From: Sergeia podlipaevii
Lineage: Eukaryota > Euglenozoa > Kinetoplastea > Trypanosomatida > Trypanosomatidae
Direction: 5' to 3'
Length of the DNA stretch: 64,000 nucleotides
Assembly: GCA_030849805.1 (NCBI GenBank)
Contig: JASANZ010002266.1
Coordinates: forward strand, 1 to 64,000
The notes below the pieces were generated by a model that searched no databases, was not told the origin of the DNA, and was given only the letters and a program-made list of their open reading frames with translations. The position numbers and the translations under genes were made by a program. Shown here piece by piece: positions 1-11,500 of the stretch. The number at the start of each line of letters is the position of its first letter. Position 1 is the first letter of the stretch.

Positions 1-381
1 GAGAGAGAGAGAGAGAGAAGGAGTTGGGCAATAACAATAATAATAATAGTAATAAAATCAATAGAGGAAGGCGGCCCACTACACTCAGTATCATTTCTCA
101 ATATATTTTCGATAGTAACAATGACGATGACGGCGATAACAATAAGAAGGCAAGAACAACATCAACAACAAGATATGAACTCACTTCGTAAAAAATAACA
201 ATAATAGTAAAAAAAATAATAAGTGGAGAGGACCACAGAAAGAACTATAAAGAGAGAAATCATAGGTAGAGCCACCCTTGAAAGCAATTTCAAACGTGTA
301 CACGTATGCGCGTACATCTTCATATTCCGCCAAAAACCATCACTGCACTACACGTGGCTCTCTCTCTCCCTCTCCTTTTCA
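1..381. other. Intergenic region at left edge
   Basis: No gene is supported here. The stretch opens with a short GA repeat (1-18) and continues AT-rich with AATAATA-type runs. On the minus strand the GA repeat is a CT tract and could be the polypyrimidine signal of the next gene beyond the edge. A second pyrimidine run on the plus strand (about 357-380) directly abuts the stop of the GST-fold gene. Confidence 0.6.
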
Positions 382-1515
382 TTACACCATTGAAATGCTG
401 AGCGCCTTCCGCATATTCGTCGCCACCGGCAGCATCATCACCGCCTTGTAAAACTTGTAACACGTAGGAAACTCTTCGACCGCACTCATCCCAAGCGCAC
501 TCGTCACGTACACGTTGTGTAGTGCCATGACCACTACAATATCCGCCGCAGTAAGCGAGTCTCCCACGAGAAAGAAGAGGTCTTGACGCTGAATGGGCGT
601 GTTGCCACCGATTCCTCCAGCCATCGCGCCGCCTCGCGTAGACAGCATCATCGTAGAGAGGCGCGGCGATAGTGCGGAGGACTGCCGCGGAGATACCGCG
701 GAGTCGGTCGGTGCCGATGTCTGACGCCGTGTAGAAGAAGCCTGCTGGAGTTCGCTGCTAGCGCCGTCAAGCAGCTCAGCGGTAGTCCTGCGGATGGCAT
801 CAATTTGCCTCCCCTTCTCATCACGATCCTGTGCATCCTGGCGGTTGCGGATAGAGCCCGCGACGTTGTAAATTGTCGAGACGCGTCGGTCGCGTGCTGA
901 GCTCAGCATTGAGTTTCCTTCAGAGTAGAGAAAGTCCTCGTCGATGTCCATCGCGGCGCGGCCTGTGCGTGCCGTGAGTACGCCACCTGCTTGCTTCACC
1001 AGTTCCTTGCGGGTGTTCCTAAGAAACTCCAGTCGCTTCTCCAAGCCCTCCAGGGCCACCCAGAGACGATCACGTACTTCCTTCCCAGGCTCGGCGCCAC
1101 CACTCTTGTCAAAGTGAGAAAATGGGTGCACGTTTGCATCGATGCGGCGCGCGACGTAGTCAAGCCAGCTATCCACCTCACCAGACTCCGCATCGCTGTG
1201 CCCGTACAAAGCATACGGGATAGGATACTGTGGGTGAGGCACGTGACCCACCTGCTCAGCGTCAGAGACGGACATCAGCACCTCTGTTCTCGCCAAGAAA
1301 CGAATCATGGCGTTGCTCTCGATAAGGTAGCCCTCGTCTGTTTTCATCACAGGGAAGCGGTTGAGTGGATGACAATTGAGTCGATACGCCTCACTCTCAT
1401 TCTCATCGCCCTCAGTGATAGAAACCAACTTGAGCTGGATACCTGCGTAGGCCGACACGAAGAGAACGCGCTGCACGAGGTGGCAGTCAATGGGGCCGAT
1501 GAGTGAGAGCACCAT
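382..1515 (-). CDS. GST-fold protein with a large internal insert
   Basis: This encodes 377 residues. Residues 1-77 look like the thioredoxin-like N-terminal domain of a glutathione S-transferase: the segment NRFPVMKTDEGYLIESNAMI (52-71) matches the cis-proline and glutathione-site region of the family. The C-terminal helical domain begins near 112 and resumes at about 312 with FFLVGDSLTAADIVV, the usual N-capping segment of that domain. Between them, about 166-311 is a Ser/Thr/Arg-rich, probably disordered insert that ordinary GSTs lack. Such domains also occur as binding modules in EF1B-gamma and in tRNA synthetase complexes, so catalysis should not be assumed. The ATG at 1515 is the first in frame; the frame extends upstream only to a GTG at 1545. 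No AG lies on the minus strand between 1516 and 1600, so the spliced leader must join further upstream. Confidence 0.75.
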   Translation of the reverse strand: MVLSLIGPIDCHLVQRVLFVSAYAGIQLKLVSITEGDENESEAYRLNCHPLNRFPVMKTDEGYLIESNAMIRFLARTEVLMSVSDAEQVGHVPHPQYPIPYALYGHSDAESGEVDSWLDYVARRIDANVHPFSHFDKSGGAEPGKEVRDRLWVALEGLEKRLEFLRNTRKELVKQAGGVLTARTGRAAMDIDEDFLYSEGNSMLSSARDRRVSTIYNVAGSIRNRQDAQDRDEKGRQIDAIRRTTAELLDGASSELQQASSTRRQTSAPTDSAVSPRQSSALSPRLSTMMLSTRGGAMAGGIGGNTPIQRQDLFFLVGDSLTAADIVVVMALHNVYVTSALGMSAVEEFPTCYKFYKAVMMLPVATNMRKALSISMV

Positions 1516-1709
1516 TTTGGGGGGTATATGTGTGAAACGAAGCACAAAAGGAAGGGGAAAAAAGCGTATGTTTATATATATGTTTTCAAATGAATATGCA
1601 CTCCTCTTGCTATTTCTGTTTCTTCTTTTCCTTTCTTTCTTTTTTTTTTTTGTGGATGTGCAAATACGTCAAGCAAGTGATCAACTTCTACTACAATACC
1701 TTTCTTTTT

Positions 1710-1726
1710 CTAAAAAAAAAGAGGCT
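1710..1726 (-). promoter_or_regulatory. Candidate trans-splice acceptor of the GST-fold gene
   Basis: On the minus strand a pyrimidine tract (CCTC followed by nine T) runs directly into AG at 1711-1710. The predicted 5' UTR is about 195 nt. This is the nearest tract-plus-AG arrangement, because no AG occurs between 1516 and 1600. Confidence 0.4.
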
Positions 1727-1816
1727 CACTGTACTCCAGCAATAATGTGCGCTGGGATGTACCTGCGAGCAGTAAAGAAAAGTTTTTGTATATATGTGTG
1801 TATGTGTTGTATGAAG

Positions 1817-1838
1817 ATATATATATATATATATATAT
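1817..1838. repeat. AT dinucleotide microsatellite
   Basis: An uninterrupted run of eleven AT units lies in the intergenic DNA upstream of the GST-fold gene. Confidence 0.95.
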
Positions 1839-2306
1839 GTACTTTTTGAAGAAGAGTAAGAGAAAAAAAAAAAAGATATAAAGAGAGAGGAGGGGGGGGG
1901 GAGAGAGAGAGAGAGAGGAATAATCGGTATTAGTAAATAGACATACTAGCAAATATCTCCCTTTCAAGTAACGATAAAAAGTTTATCTGAGAGTAAAAGG
2001 CACAACGGCAGTTGGGTGATGGGTAGAAGTGTATATATATACGCAAAAAGCGCGCTTATACACATATACACACACACAGTTTCCTATCTGTGGTGGATGT
2101 GCTCTCGCATCTCTCTCTCTCTCTCTCGCAAAAACACTTTAGCTTTCAACTGAAGTTTATCTTTTCTCTCGTTTTCAATTTTTTTTATTTTTTATTGTTT
2201 GTATTTTTGTGTATTGATTTTGACTGCTTTATTCTACAGAGTAGTAAAGATAAAGACAAACATACACATACACATACACATACAGACAGGCATGTGTACA
2301 TGCACT

Positions 2307-2328
2307 CACACACACACACACACACACA
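2307..2328. repeat. CA dinucleotide microsatellite
   Basis: Eleven uninterrupted CA units, flanked by further imperfect CA and ACAT repeats. Confidence 0.95.
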
Positions 2329-2841
2329 CGCACACACAAACACAATGCAGTTGAAGATAGAAAAAAAAAAAAGAAACTCTTCTTCAAGTATATGCGTGCG
2401 TATGCATGTATGTTCAAGCGCAATGCGCACAAACGTTTACGTTACTATCAAAAAATAATAAAATAAAAGTTATATCTGCTTAAACAAAAGTGGAGAGAAA
2501 ACCACATAAACAACTTTCATATATCGAAACAACAAGCACCATCAAAAGTTACAATAATAACAATAGGCAATCATAAATAAATAAATGCCCATCTCTTCTA
2601 GAAATGTAGTACCAATCAGTTCCCACATCTCTCTCTCTCTCTCTCTCTCCATACACATATATGTGTATATGCATGTATGTATTGCGCAGAACAGTAGTTT
2701 CGGTATTTTTTTATTTTGTTTCTGAAAAAAAAAAAGGATATACCGCATAGCTAAAAAGGAGAACGGGTTGGTTCACAGCGCGTAGATGTGAGAATGTAAG
2801 TAAAAAATGTAAGCCAAGTGATATTACAACCACACCCTCAA

Positions 2842-2845
<4 letters not shown>

Positions 2846-2876
<31 letters not shown>
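2846..2876. repeat. TAA trinucleotide microsatellite
   Basis: About ten TAA units without interruption, passing into a TGATAA variant. Confidence 0.95.
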
Positions 2877-2887
<11 letters not shown>

Positions 2888-3341
2888 CAAAAAGAGAGAG
2901 AGAGAGAAACACATATTTTATAACATGTATTCCTTCCTGTTCTCCCTTCTCCGACTCCGTGACAGATGCAATAAGCCCACATAAAAGAAAAAAAAAAATA
3001 CGTTAAAAGAAGAGTGAGAAGGGAGAGAGAGAGAGAGAGAGAAAAACTACCGATGGCTACTGCACAAGCAAACAAACGAAACACAACCTTCACTTACTCA
3101 CACATTCACTCCCACAAGCGCATGTGTGTGTGTGTGTGTGTGAAAAACATAGGTTTATGAACCTGTATGCCCATCGCCAGAAGCAGCAACAAAAAAAGAA
3201 AAAGATGAATAGAGAGAGAGGTGACAACATTGTGGACGTATGATCAAAGAGGTGAGAATAACAGCAAGGAATGTTAAAGTATTAACAACCCCCCTCCCTC
3301 CGCTTTCCCTTTTTATATGTTCCTCTCCACCATTTTTTTTT

Positions 3342-4712
3342 TTATGCGCTGCTCTTGCTCTCTGATGCGTGTGCTGCTTGAGCCTGAGCTTGTACCTGAT
3401 GCGACGATGCTGAGCGACGCTGCTGCTGCCGTGCGGCCTCCTCCATGGCCACTTGGATCTCTGCGTGTTCCTCCACATCAGCGTCCACCATCACGTGCTG
3501 TGGCTCCGTCTTCGTCGTGGACCACTTCTCTGGCACAAAAATTTCGTACGTACCGACGCGTGCCTTGCCTCTGCCCTCGTAGTCATCGATGAGCTGCTCC
3601 TTGGGGGTATCGGTGACCGCGACGGGCCCGAGAGACTGCATGTCATGCACCACAATGGGACGGAACCAGTAACGCTCCTTCTTGTGATAGCGCCAGCCGC
3701 GCTCGTACAGCGCACGCGCGGCCGCAAGGTGTAGCACATCCCTCGGCATGCTGTAAAAGATGTAGAAGAGCGTCTCCTCCTTAAAGTAGGAGAAGGACTT
3801 CATCGACAGCGGCTTCGGCTTCGGCTTCTTGTAGCAGTCTGGGATCTTATACTCGGGCAGAACGTAATGCGTGTGCTCGTCCAGCGGCAGCGTCGCGACG
3901 GTGGGGTGCAGCTGCTCCTGCTGAGAAACATGGAGGTCGAGGTGATTGAGATCGAATCCGCGAGTCACAAACAGCATGTTCGCCTGGTCATGAAGCTTTT
4001 GCTGAGCGGAGCGGCCAGTGAGAAGATCGATGGGATCATCAGGGCCGGGAATAACAGGCACACTGGACATCGGAGCAGCGGGCTGCAAGATGCGCACGAG
4101 GGGTTTCAGTCCATATTCGTCTTCAACTTCTAGGCGTCCGTGCGGTGAGGAGGCGTCTTGCGGCTGACCTGCACCGCCTTGCTGCTGCTGCTGGCCACCC
4201 GCGGCGGCAGCGGCTTGAGATGCCTGAGCCGCTTGCTGCTGCTGCTGCTGCTGCTGAGCGACTTGTTGTTGCTGCTGGGCCGCTTGCTGTTGCTGAGCCG
4301 CCTGCTGCTGCTGCTGCTGCGCGAGCTGCTGTTGCTGCTGGAACGTAAGACCTTGTGGCCCAGCCTGAGACATTGCAACTCCATGCCCCATCCCCTGCAT
4401 CATGGCCTGCTGCTGAGCGGCTTGCTGTTGCTGAGCGGCCTGCTGCTGCTGCTGCTGTTGCTGGAACTGCTGTTGCTGCTGGTACATGAGCAGCTGTTGC
4501 TGAGCTTGCTGCTGCTGAAATAAAAGAACCTGCTGTGGAGTGAGCTGGGACGGATACACGCCGTACACCTGCTGCTGAGGCTGAGGCTGGGCTGCTGCTG
4601 CGGGGTAGAAGAACGCATTCTGCTGTGGTTGCTGCGCAAGAGGACGACCTCCTTGCTGCTGCTGCTGTGCCTGCTGTTGCATTAAATTATTCATTGGAAA
4701 TCTACTAGCCAT
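3342..4712 (-). CDS. NOT2: CCR4-NOT complex subunit NOT2
   Basis: This encodes 456 residues. NOT2 is a scaffold subunit of the CCR4-NOT deadenylase, which shortens mRNA poly(A) tails. Residues 10-180 are dominated by glutamine runs. The conserved C-terminal NOT2/3/5 (NOT-box) domain spans about 248-405, including GFDLNHLDL (252-260), ETLFYIFYSMPRDVLHLAAA (313-332) and RGWRYHKKERYWF (338-350), then GTYEIFVPEKW (387-397). It lacks the N-terminal coiled coil of NOT3/NOT5, and GFDLNHLDL resembles the NOT2-specific segment, so NOT2 fits best. A Gln/Ala/Ser tail follows the domain. The start is the first ATG; the frame upstream has only a TTG, and a splice acceptor sits 9 nt before this ATG. Control of mRNA decay is especially important in trypanosomatids, which lack gene-by-gene transcription control. 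Confidence 0.93.
   Translation of the reverse strand: MASRFPMNNLMQQQAQQQQQGGRPLAQQPQQNAFFYPAAAAQPQPQQQVYGVYPSQLTPQQVLLFQQQQAQQQLLMYQQQQQFQQQQQQQQAAQQQQAAQQQAMMQGMGHGVAMSQAGPQGLTFQQQQQLAQQQQQQAAQQQQAAQQQQQVAQQQQQQQQAAQASQAAAAAGGQQQQQGGAGQPQDASSPHGRLEVEDEYGLKPLVRILQPAAPMSSVPVIPGPDDPIDLLTGRSAQQKLHDQANMLFVTRGFDLNHLDLHVSQQEQLHPTVATLPLDEHTHYVLPEYKIPDCYKKPKPKPLSMKSFSYFKEETLFYIFYSMPRDVLHLAAARALYERGWRYHKKERYWFRPIVVHDMQSLGPVAVTDTPKEQLIDDYEGRGKARVGTYEIFVPEKWSTTKTEPQHVMVDADVEEHAEIQVAMEEAARQQQRRSASSHQVQAQAQAAHASESKSSA
4170..4682 (-). repeat. CAG-rich polyglutamine-coding region of NOT2
   Basis: Clustered CTG/TTG units on the plus strand (CAG/CAA on the coding strand) encode many Gln runs separated by Ala, Met and Leu. 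The mix of CAG and CAA shows it is not one pure microsatellite. It is still likely to vary in length. Confidence 0.9.
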
Positions 4713-5553
4713 ATTCTTTCCTAAAAAAAAAAGGTGGGTATAATTGTTGAGAAAAAAAAGGAGCAGTGGGAAAGCGTGTGGCAGCAAATCGCCTATGCTT
4801 CTAACTAACTAAAAAAAAAAAGAAACTAATATACTATAATTAACTACAAGTAGTTTGACCACGTAGATAAATGAATGAAATAAAAGAAAAGATAAGATAA
4901 GAAAAGAGTGACATAATAGCCGCAGGTGTAGATACGAACGCAAAGACAGTGTTAAAAAAAAAAACTTGTATTGGGAGAAGCCATTGATATAGTAACTTTT
5001 TTTTTCTTCTTCAAAAGGAGACATTGACCAGTCAAGTGTACAAGTAGTGTTTCATATATATTTGCGAAACAAACAAACATCAAAAAATGCAAAAGGCACG
5101 TACACACACACACACACACACAGGGACACTTAAAAAGGGAGATTAAAAAAATCAATGTTCTAGTGGTAAAAGCAAAAAAAAAAAAATGAAAAAAAAAAAC
5201 ACAAAAAAAGATAGTTTCTAATAATGTAAAAAAAGAAAAGAAAAAAGAACTGCATGCTGAGTAGTGTTACCACAAACTATAAACAACAATAAAACAAACG
5301 TGTTATATTTTATTTTTTAAAAAAAACTCTATCAATAAGCACAGTGATCTACATATACACATACACGTATGCAGATAATGTGAGATTTGCGTATATATGG
5401 AGAGGGGGAGTCACTCATTTTTTTTTTCTCTTAAGAATCATTGAAGAAGAAGAAAAGCATATCCTCTCTCTCTCTCACTCTCTCTCTCTGTTGCCCTCTC
5501 TCTTTGGTTTCTGGTCCGCATTACAATGTTGTTAATCTTTCATCATAATAAAA
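4713..5553. other. Intergenic region between the 2351-residue gene and NOT2
   Basis: No gene is supported. It has many A runs, a CA repeat (about 5103-5120), and a CT run near 5465-5505 just past the stop of the upstream gene. It probably holds the 3' UTR of the 2351-residue gene and the short 5' leader of NOT2. Confidence 0.6.
4721..4732 (-). promoter_or_regulatory. Candidate trans-splice acceptor of NOT2
   Basis: The minus strand reads CC, ten T, then AG, with AG at 4722-4721. The predicted 5' UTR is only 8 nt and the first AUG is the chosen start at 4712. It also excludes the upstream in-frame TTG at 4787. Confidence 0.5.
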
Positions 5554-8500
5554 TTACTGCTGCGGTGAAGATAACGCCCCGCCACCATCGTCCTCACCTA
5601 CATCACCACCACCACGTTGCAAAAACGAAGCCAAGTGAAAGAATGAGAGGTCTCCTGATAGAAGCGGCGATGGTGCGGTGCTGGAGGTGCTCACGCCCTC
5701 TCCAAGTCGACTCGTACTCATAAGACTCTCTTGGCAACGCGGAACAGCAGCGGGCTGCGACGACTGCGACAGTGCATGAGCGGCCGCAGAAGGAGAATTC
5801 ATTGTAGAAAAACTGTAGCCAGTGGAGTGGAATGCGGATGAAGGACGGAGAACCGGCACATGCTGCGAGGCGACCTCCGTGACACCGTTGCCATTGCTCC
5901 TTTCTGACTTCAACGCGGTTGAATCGCCCTGCTTCACCATTACGCTGCCGCTCAAGGCTCGAAAGCTGCTTCGCGCCACGCGAGGAGCATCGATGCCGTT
6001 CATGTCAGAAGAGGAGTAAAGCCACTTGCGCTCACTATGCAAGGATCGCACCGATGCGCAAGACGCTGCTGCTGCTGCTGTGACAGGATCAGTCTTCTCG
6101 GCGCTGAGCTCCTCCCGCTGACCCAGACGTGGGCCTCGTTCATCACCTGCTATACTGCCGTCGTGTGCTTCAGCGGGTTGCAGCCGCCCCCATTGCTCAC
6201 TGTGATGGCAGTGGAAGTCATGCTTGTGCCCGCAGGGGCACACGGTGGCAGCCCCAGCATCGATGCCCCTTCTCAAGCAAATACTATCATGCACAGGGGG
6301 TCCACCCGCGTCGTTTCTTCTCTGTTGCTCCGCAATAACTTTTTTAACGATGACGTTTCTGCTCACAGGTGAGAAGTTACCGCAGTTGTTGTTGTTGTTG
6401 TTGTGATTGCTGATACTGATGCTATTATGCCTGTGACTGCCATTATGTTCTATTCCTGAGTGATAGCTCTGCTCGTTACTGCTGTTGCAACTCTGGGAGA
6501 TGACTGGATATCGCGACACTTGCTGCGTGTGTTTGGTCTCCAGCTGGTGGTAGTGCACATGAAGGTCGGGTGGGGCGGGAATTGGACCGCCTGCGTGAGG
6601 AGGGATACCTCTCATGGAGATAGAGGGGGAGGAGCTACGCGTGTGGCTTGTATGACTGTCCATCCTGCTACTTGATGAAACCATCGGCAGAGAAGAAGGT
6701 GAGGTAACAGGTTGCTGCCGCTGCTGTTGATGATGTTGGTGTTGGTGTTGCAGAGCTGGTGAACGTACTTCACATAGAAAGGAACCATTTTCGTTTTCTT
6801 TGTCGCTTGTCTTGCCTCCTGCTATACGCGCAGAAGCCAAACCCTTCGAGCCCCTTCCTTCTCTACTATTCTCCACGCAATCTGCAGTCCTTTCGCCTCT
6901 TCGTGTCACCAACCCCTCGACACCACCTCCTCTGTGCCGCGGTGAGGCAACTGGGACACCGTTTCTGTGGTGAACAGGCACGCCTCCCTTCGTCACCCCT
7001 TGCTGCCGCGTTGCAACCCCCAGCCCCACCCTTCCTTCCTCCGCTTCTTTTTCTTCTTCCTCTTCGCCAGAATCTTTCTTCTTCATGTTGCTCTTCACTT
7101 CTTTCTTTCTTTCTTGTTCCTGTGTTTGCATGGCACGTCGTGCCGCCGCCGCCGCTTTCTTCTTCTTCTTCTTCTTCTCCGCATAGTCCTCACTACTGTC
7201 GTCCATGGTGGTGAACGCTTGAGCAAACAGCGCAGCATCGGCGAGCACCTTCGCCGCCCCTGTGGCGGTGCGTGGGTCGATGTACATTGGACTCCCGTTC
7301 ACCATAACGCAGACAATATCATATTTACGCGCCGGGGTCATGTGTGATTGCTGAACGCGATGACGACGGCGATGACGACGATGACGGCGGCCTGTATCAC
7401 CGTTACATGACGCGTTCTTCTCCATGCGGTGGCTCAGGTGATGGTAAGAGGGAGGAGAATGCTGACGATGCACCAGCACACGATCTCGCGGGGCGTGCTG
7501 TGACGTAGAGGTTTGCACTGAAAGGCTAGAGTTTTGTACTTTAGATGCTGCCGCTTCCCCTTTCCCTACTGCTGCTGCTGCCGCTGCTTTTGCTGTGATG
7601 ATGGTAGCGTTGCGAGAGGATGATACTAGCGAAGATGGTGGTGTGACTGCTGGTGTGCAAGGTGGTGGTATCGGGACTGAAGTCGACGGACGCGGAAAGG
7701 CAACGCTTGTGCTTCCCCTCGCAGCAGCAGCGCTTGAGGCACTGCGAAACTGAGTGCACCAGCGACACATACAGTTGCACTCGTCGGCTGCTTCTCTTTC
7801 TTCTTCCGCTGCATTTTCTTTTTCCCCCAAAAGTTGTGCTTCACTGGTGGAGGTGTTGGTAATAGTGCTGGTGGCGACAGTCGTCGTTGCTCTTGAGAAA
7901 GCCGGCGCAACAGCTGCAGTAGTGGCAGTAGTACCGCCGCTGCCACATGTACTGGGTGGGGTGTCGTGGGACTCTCGACAGAAACTGCACGAGCACCACG
8001 AGTACACCTCGTACGCATCAACATCCACATCACATTGCGCTCCACTTCCACCATCACCAACGCTGCCAGTAGCAGCAGCAAAGCTTTCATCGTTTCCGCT
8101 AGCAGCCATCAGTGCTTCATCAGTGATAACGGATGATATGCCACGCAAGCAACGCTGCATTTGAATACCCTGACGACACCCATCCACACTCATCATGCTG
8201 GATGCCTCAAGAGATGGGAAGTTCACCTCAGACACATCTGCCTCACTCTCGTGATTGTAGCTATCTTCTCCTTGCTCTTCTCCCTCTTCAAGGCTGTATG
8301 TGCTGCTCTCAGTACTGCTTCTGTCGTCCAAGAGAAGTTCGTCGCGGGGCACGAAGTACTGTTCCAGACGAAACCCACCAGACCGGCGGCACCCCCAGGA
8401 GGGTGGTAACACAAGAAACAGCATGTCAAGGTCACGCTTTACTACTCCTCCGGAGGAGGCGTAGGCTTGCTGAACTTCCTCCATACTATGGTATAGCACT

Positions 8501-11500
8501 GGTGGACTACGCACAAGCTTGCCGTAGCAATCAATCAAGCCACCATGGGCCTGACTGACATCCCCTCTGCGGCGTCTACGTTTTAATTCACAGCGATGGG
8601 TGTGTGAGTGCCTCTGAGTCCGACGAGTCTTTTGAGACGGAACATCTAGCAAGAGACGCAGTTTGTGCTCTACTTGCACCAGTGCATCACTGTCCACGTC
8701 ATCGTAGTACAGCATAGATCCAAGGGAAAGGCTGTCTTGCGAAGGCTGAGATCGCACCGCACCCTGCGGCAACAACACACCTTCATCGTAATCATCATCA
8801 TAACTGCGGGAATCATGAAGACAGTGGCCACGCGCATCACAAGTACCCTCAACACTTCCTACGTGCCTTCTGTCCTGTCTTTGACAGGTGCTACTGATGC
8901 CGCCATCGTTAGGGTCGCGACGACGTCTATGGTGGTGCTGGCATCTACAGTAGCGGTATCTCTTCACCCGCATGCCACTCGTTGTATCTGTCGAGTACAT
9001 GTGCGCTGATGCATAGCGCCTGTGCCAGTTTGTCAACTGTTGTTGCTGCTGCTTCTGCTGCTGTTGTAACTGCAACTGTGTCGGTTGGCCACCATCGCCC
9101 TGAAACGGACAGCGATTGCTGCGGCTGAGGTTTCGAGGACTGCCGCTGTTGCTGCTGCTGCTGCCTCCACTACTACGGACAGAAGGAGCTGGCACCGCTG
9201 TGCTCGCCACCGTCGCTATGGATTCCTTCTGCGTCAGCTCTTGCTGTTGACCTTGAGAAGACCAAGCGTCCACAAACACGTTTCTACATCCGCTCGTCCT
9301 CCTCCTCCTCTTCCTGCTGCTGGCTGAGTAGCTCCTGCTTCCGTTAACGCAGTCCTGCTGTTGTTGCTCGCCATGAGCTGTGCTGTAGTGAACCCTCTCT
9401 TCGTGATGCTCACTTCTACTTTTCAATTGTATTTCTGTACGCGCAACATCGTCCGCTTCGACACGAGTACAATAGAAAGACGAGTAGTAGGAACTGCCAC
9501 TTGTGGATGTCCCACTGGTAGGATAAAAAGATTCGTCTCCATCGAGTCTACCGCCACCACCACCACAACAACAACCACCAGCACCAGCAGCTGCGGGATC
9601 GTCCCCCACAGTGCCTACGTTGTCGCTATCAGGCGGCGGGGATGGAACCTGGAGAACAAGCGGCTGTCCGTGCTTCCCAATAGGCATTGTGCTGTTGCTG
9701 CACACCATGAAAGCCCCCATCGACGACGTCGTCGAAGCCCGGGTGAGCATGCCGCCAGCGCTGCCAGGATTCATGTAGCTCCCGCTGCTCACTCGACCGT
9801 GGTAGCTGCCCGAGTAAGGCGCGAAGAAGGAGGAGCGGTGAGGCAGTGTGCCAGAGGCAGCGAAGAGTGCGTTATTGTTGTTGTTGTTGGTTCCATCCCC
9901 GCCCTCTCTTGCGGTGACTCTTGAGGTTGCGAACGCCGTCGCCGCTGTGGCCGAGGCTCCATGATAGCTTTGATTGGGTGTGCATAAAGGCGAGTAGAGG
10001 GAGTAGTCAGTCTGAATACTACCGCTACCGTCGGGCCACGCTGCAGTTGCGAAGGGGCCACTGCGGGTGTGTGTTGCCATCATCTCTGCTGCCGCTACAC
10101 TTGGAGACGCGGTACGACTGCCCTCTGAACTCACATCAGGCGCAAGCACTGCTGCTGCTGCTGCTGTCGCTGCGGTTTCACTCATACCTTGCGCCGCGCC
10201 ACCGCCCCCACCTCCATGGAAGGAGATAAACTCTGGAGGACCAAAACCGCCTGTGGGGATTCCGCTGAAGCCAGAGAGAATGCTCACCGAACGTAGTGAG
10301 GGACTGCGGACTTGTGGAGAGATAGAGCAGGACGAGCCGAGACAATCTCGCGACTGTATGCGTGGATGTTGATATGGAAGTGAGTATGACAAAGGGCCAT
10401 ACCCTCCCCCTCCTCCGCCACGCGTGGTAGGCGTACCATTAGGGGAGAAACCAGCCGTCGTGTTCCTGTACGCTGTTGCTCCTGCTCCTGCTCCTGCCTC
10501 CGAAGCGCAGCCGCCAATGCTGCCAGTACAGCTGTGAAGACTGTTTCGACGACTGCGGAAGTTGTAGTGGTTGCTGTTTGAAGCTTGCACGCGACCTCTG
10601 GACTCCATGGCAGGGATGACAGTCGGACTTGTTATAAGCAAACTCGTTGAAATTGTTGTTCCTGTTCCTGTTGCTGCTGTGGTTGCTTGTATCGGGGAGT
10701 GAGCCGCCGTGTACGAGTCTATCAAAGACAAAAACGGTGCGAGCAGCGATACATTCAACTCCTCTGCGCGATGCTTGCATGGTGGCGGTGGTGGTGATGG
10801 AGGCGGTGTTTGCCCCTGATGATCGAGAAGACGTGATGGTGAGGAGTCATGTGTGAACAGCGGTGCGGATGTTGACGCTGCCGCGGAGCTTGCCGCGTGA
10901 GCACAAGCTTCCATGGTAGACCCGGATGGGGGCTGCGGGATCAAGTAGCTAACTGCGCGGTGCTGTGAGGCATCATCCAGCGTGCTTGAAGCAAAGGGGT
11001 ATTGCTTTGTGGAGGTATCCTGTGAGGAGTACCACGTAGTGCTTGCTTTATGATTCTCTTCTATATTTTCTGCTTCAGCGCTATCATTGTCTTTACTATC
11101 TTTACTACTGTGAGTAGTGCTAAAGTGATGGTCATGATAATGGCGATGATGATAGTGATAGCACTCAACGCCATAGTGAAAACTAGGCAAGGGATGCGGC
11201 GCTCGCGATCCCGTGTTCGCGCCAGCTAACTCTGCCGCTGCTGGCGATCGACTTGGGCGTAAAGTTGCATCTCCCATCTCACTCTTGCTAATCCCATCGC
11301 TATTCATGTGTTCATCATGTGTCTCTGTAACAATGCCTATAGGAACACCGTCACCGCGTCCCTCGCCTGCCTTTTCTCTCTCCCATTCTTCCTCCTCCTT
11401 CTCCCCATGCTCTAGTGTCCTGGTCTGAGTGTGAAGTAGCATCTGAGGGGAGGGAGGAGACGCGAAGGAAGTTTTAATGGCACCGCACATAGTCCCGCTC

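Larger units (their letters stand above)
1516..3341. other. Intergenic region, microsatellite-rich
   Basis: No gene is supported. It holds the presumed 5' UTR of the GST-fold gene and the 3' UTR of NOT2. Short repeats are dense: AT (1817-1838), GA after a G run (about 1887-1918), CA (2307-2328), CT (about 2629-2649), TAA (2846-2876), GA (about 3025-3040) and TG (about 3123-3140). Reading frames here encode only translated repeats. Confidence 0.6.

Noticed and set aside
991..1506. 171-codon plus-strand frame antisense to the GST-fold gene
   Set aside because: The minus-strand frame has clear family motifs. This one has none.
382..1545. Longer GST-fold frame with 10 extra residues
   Set aside because: It begins with GTG; the ATG at 1515 fits the family start better.
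3342..4787. Longer NOT2 frame with 25 extra N-terminal residues
   Set aside because: It starts with TTG and the extra part crosses the predicted splice acceptor at 4722-4721, so it would not be in the mRNA.
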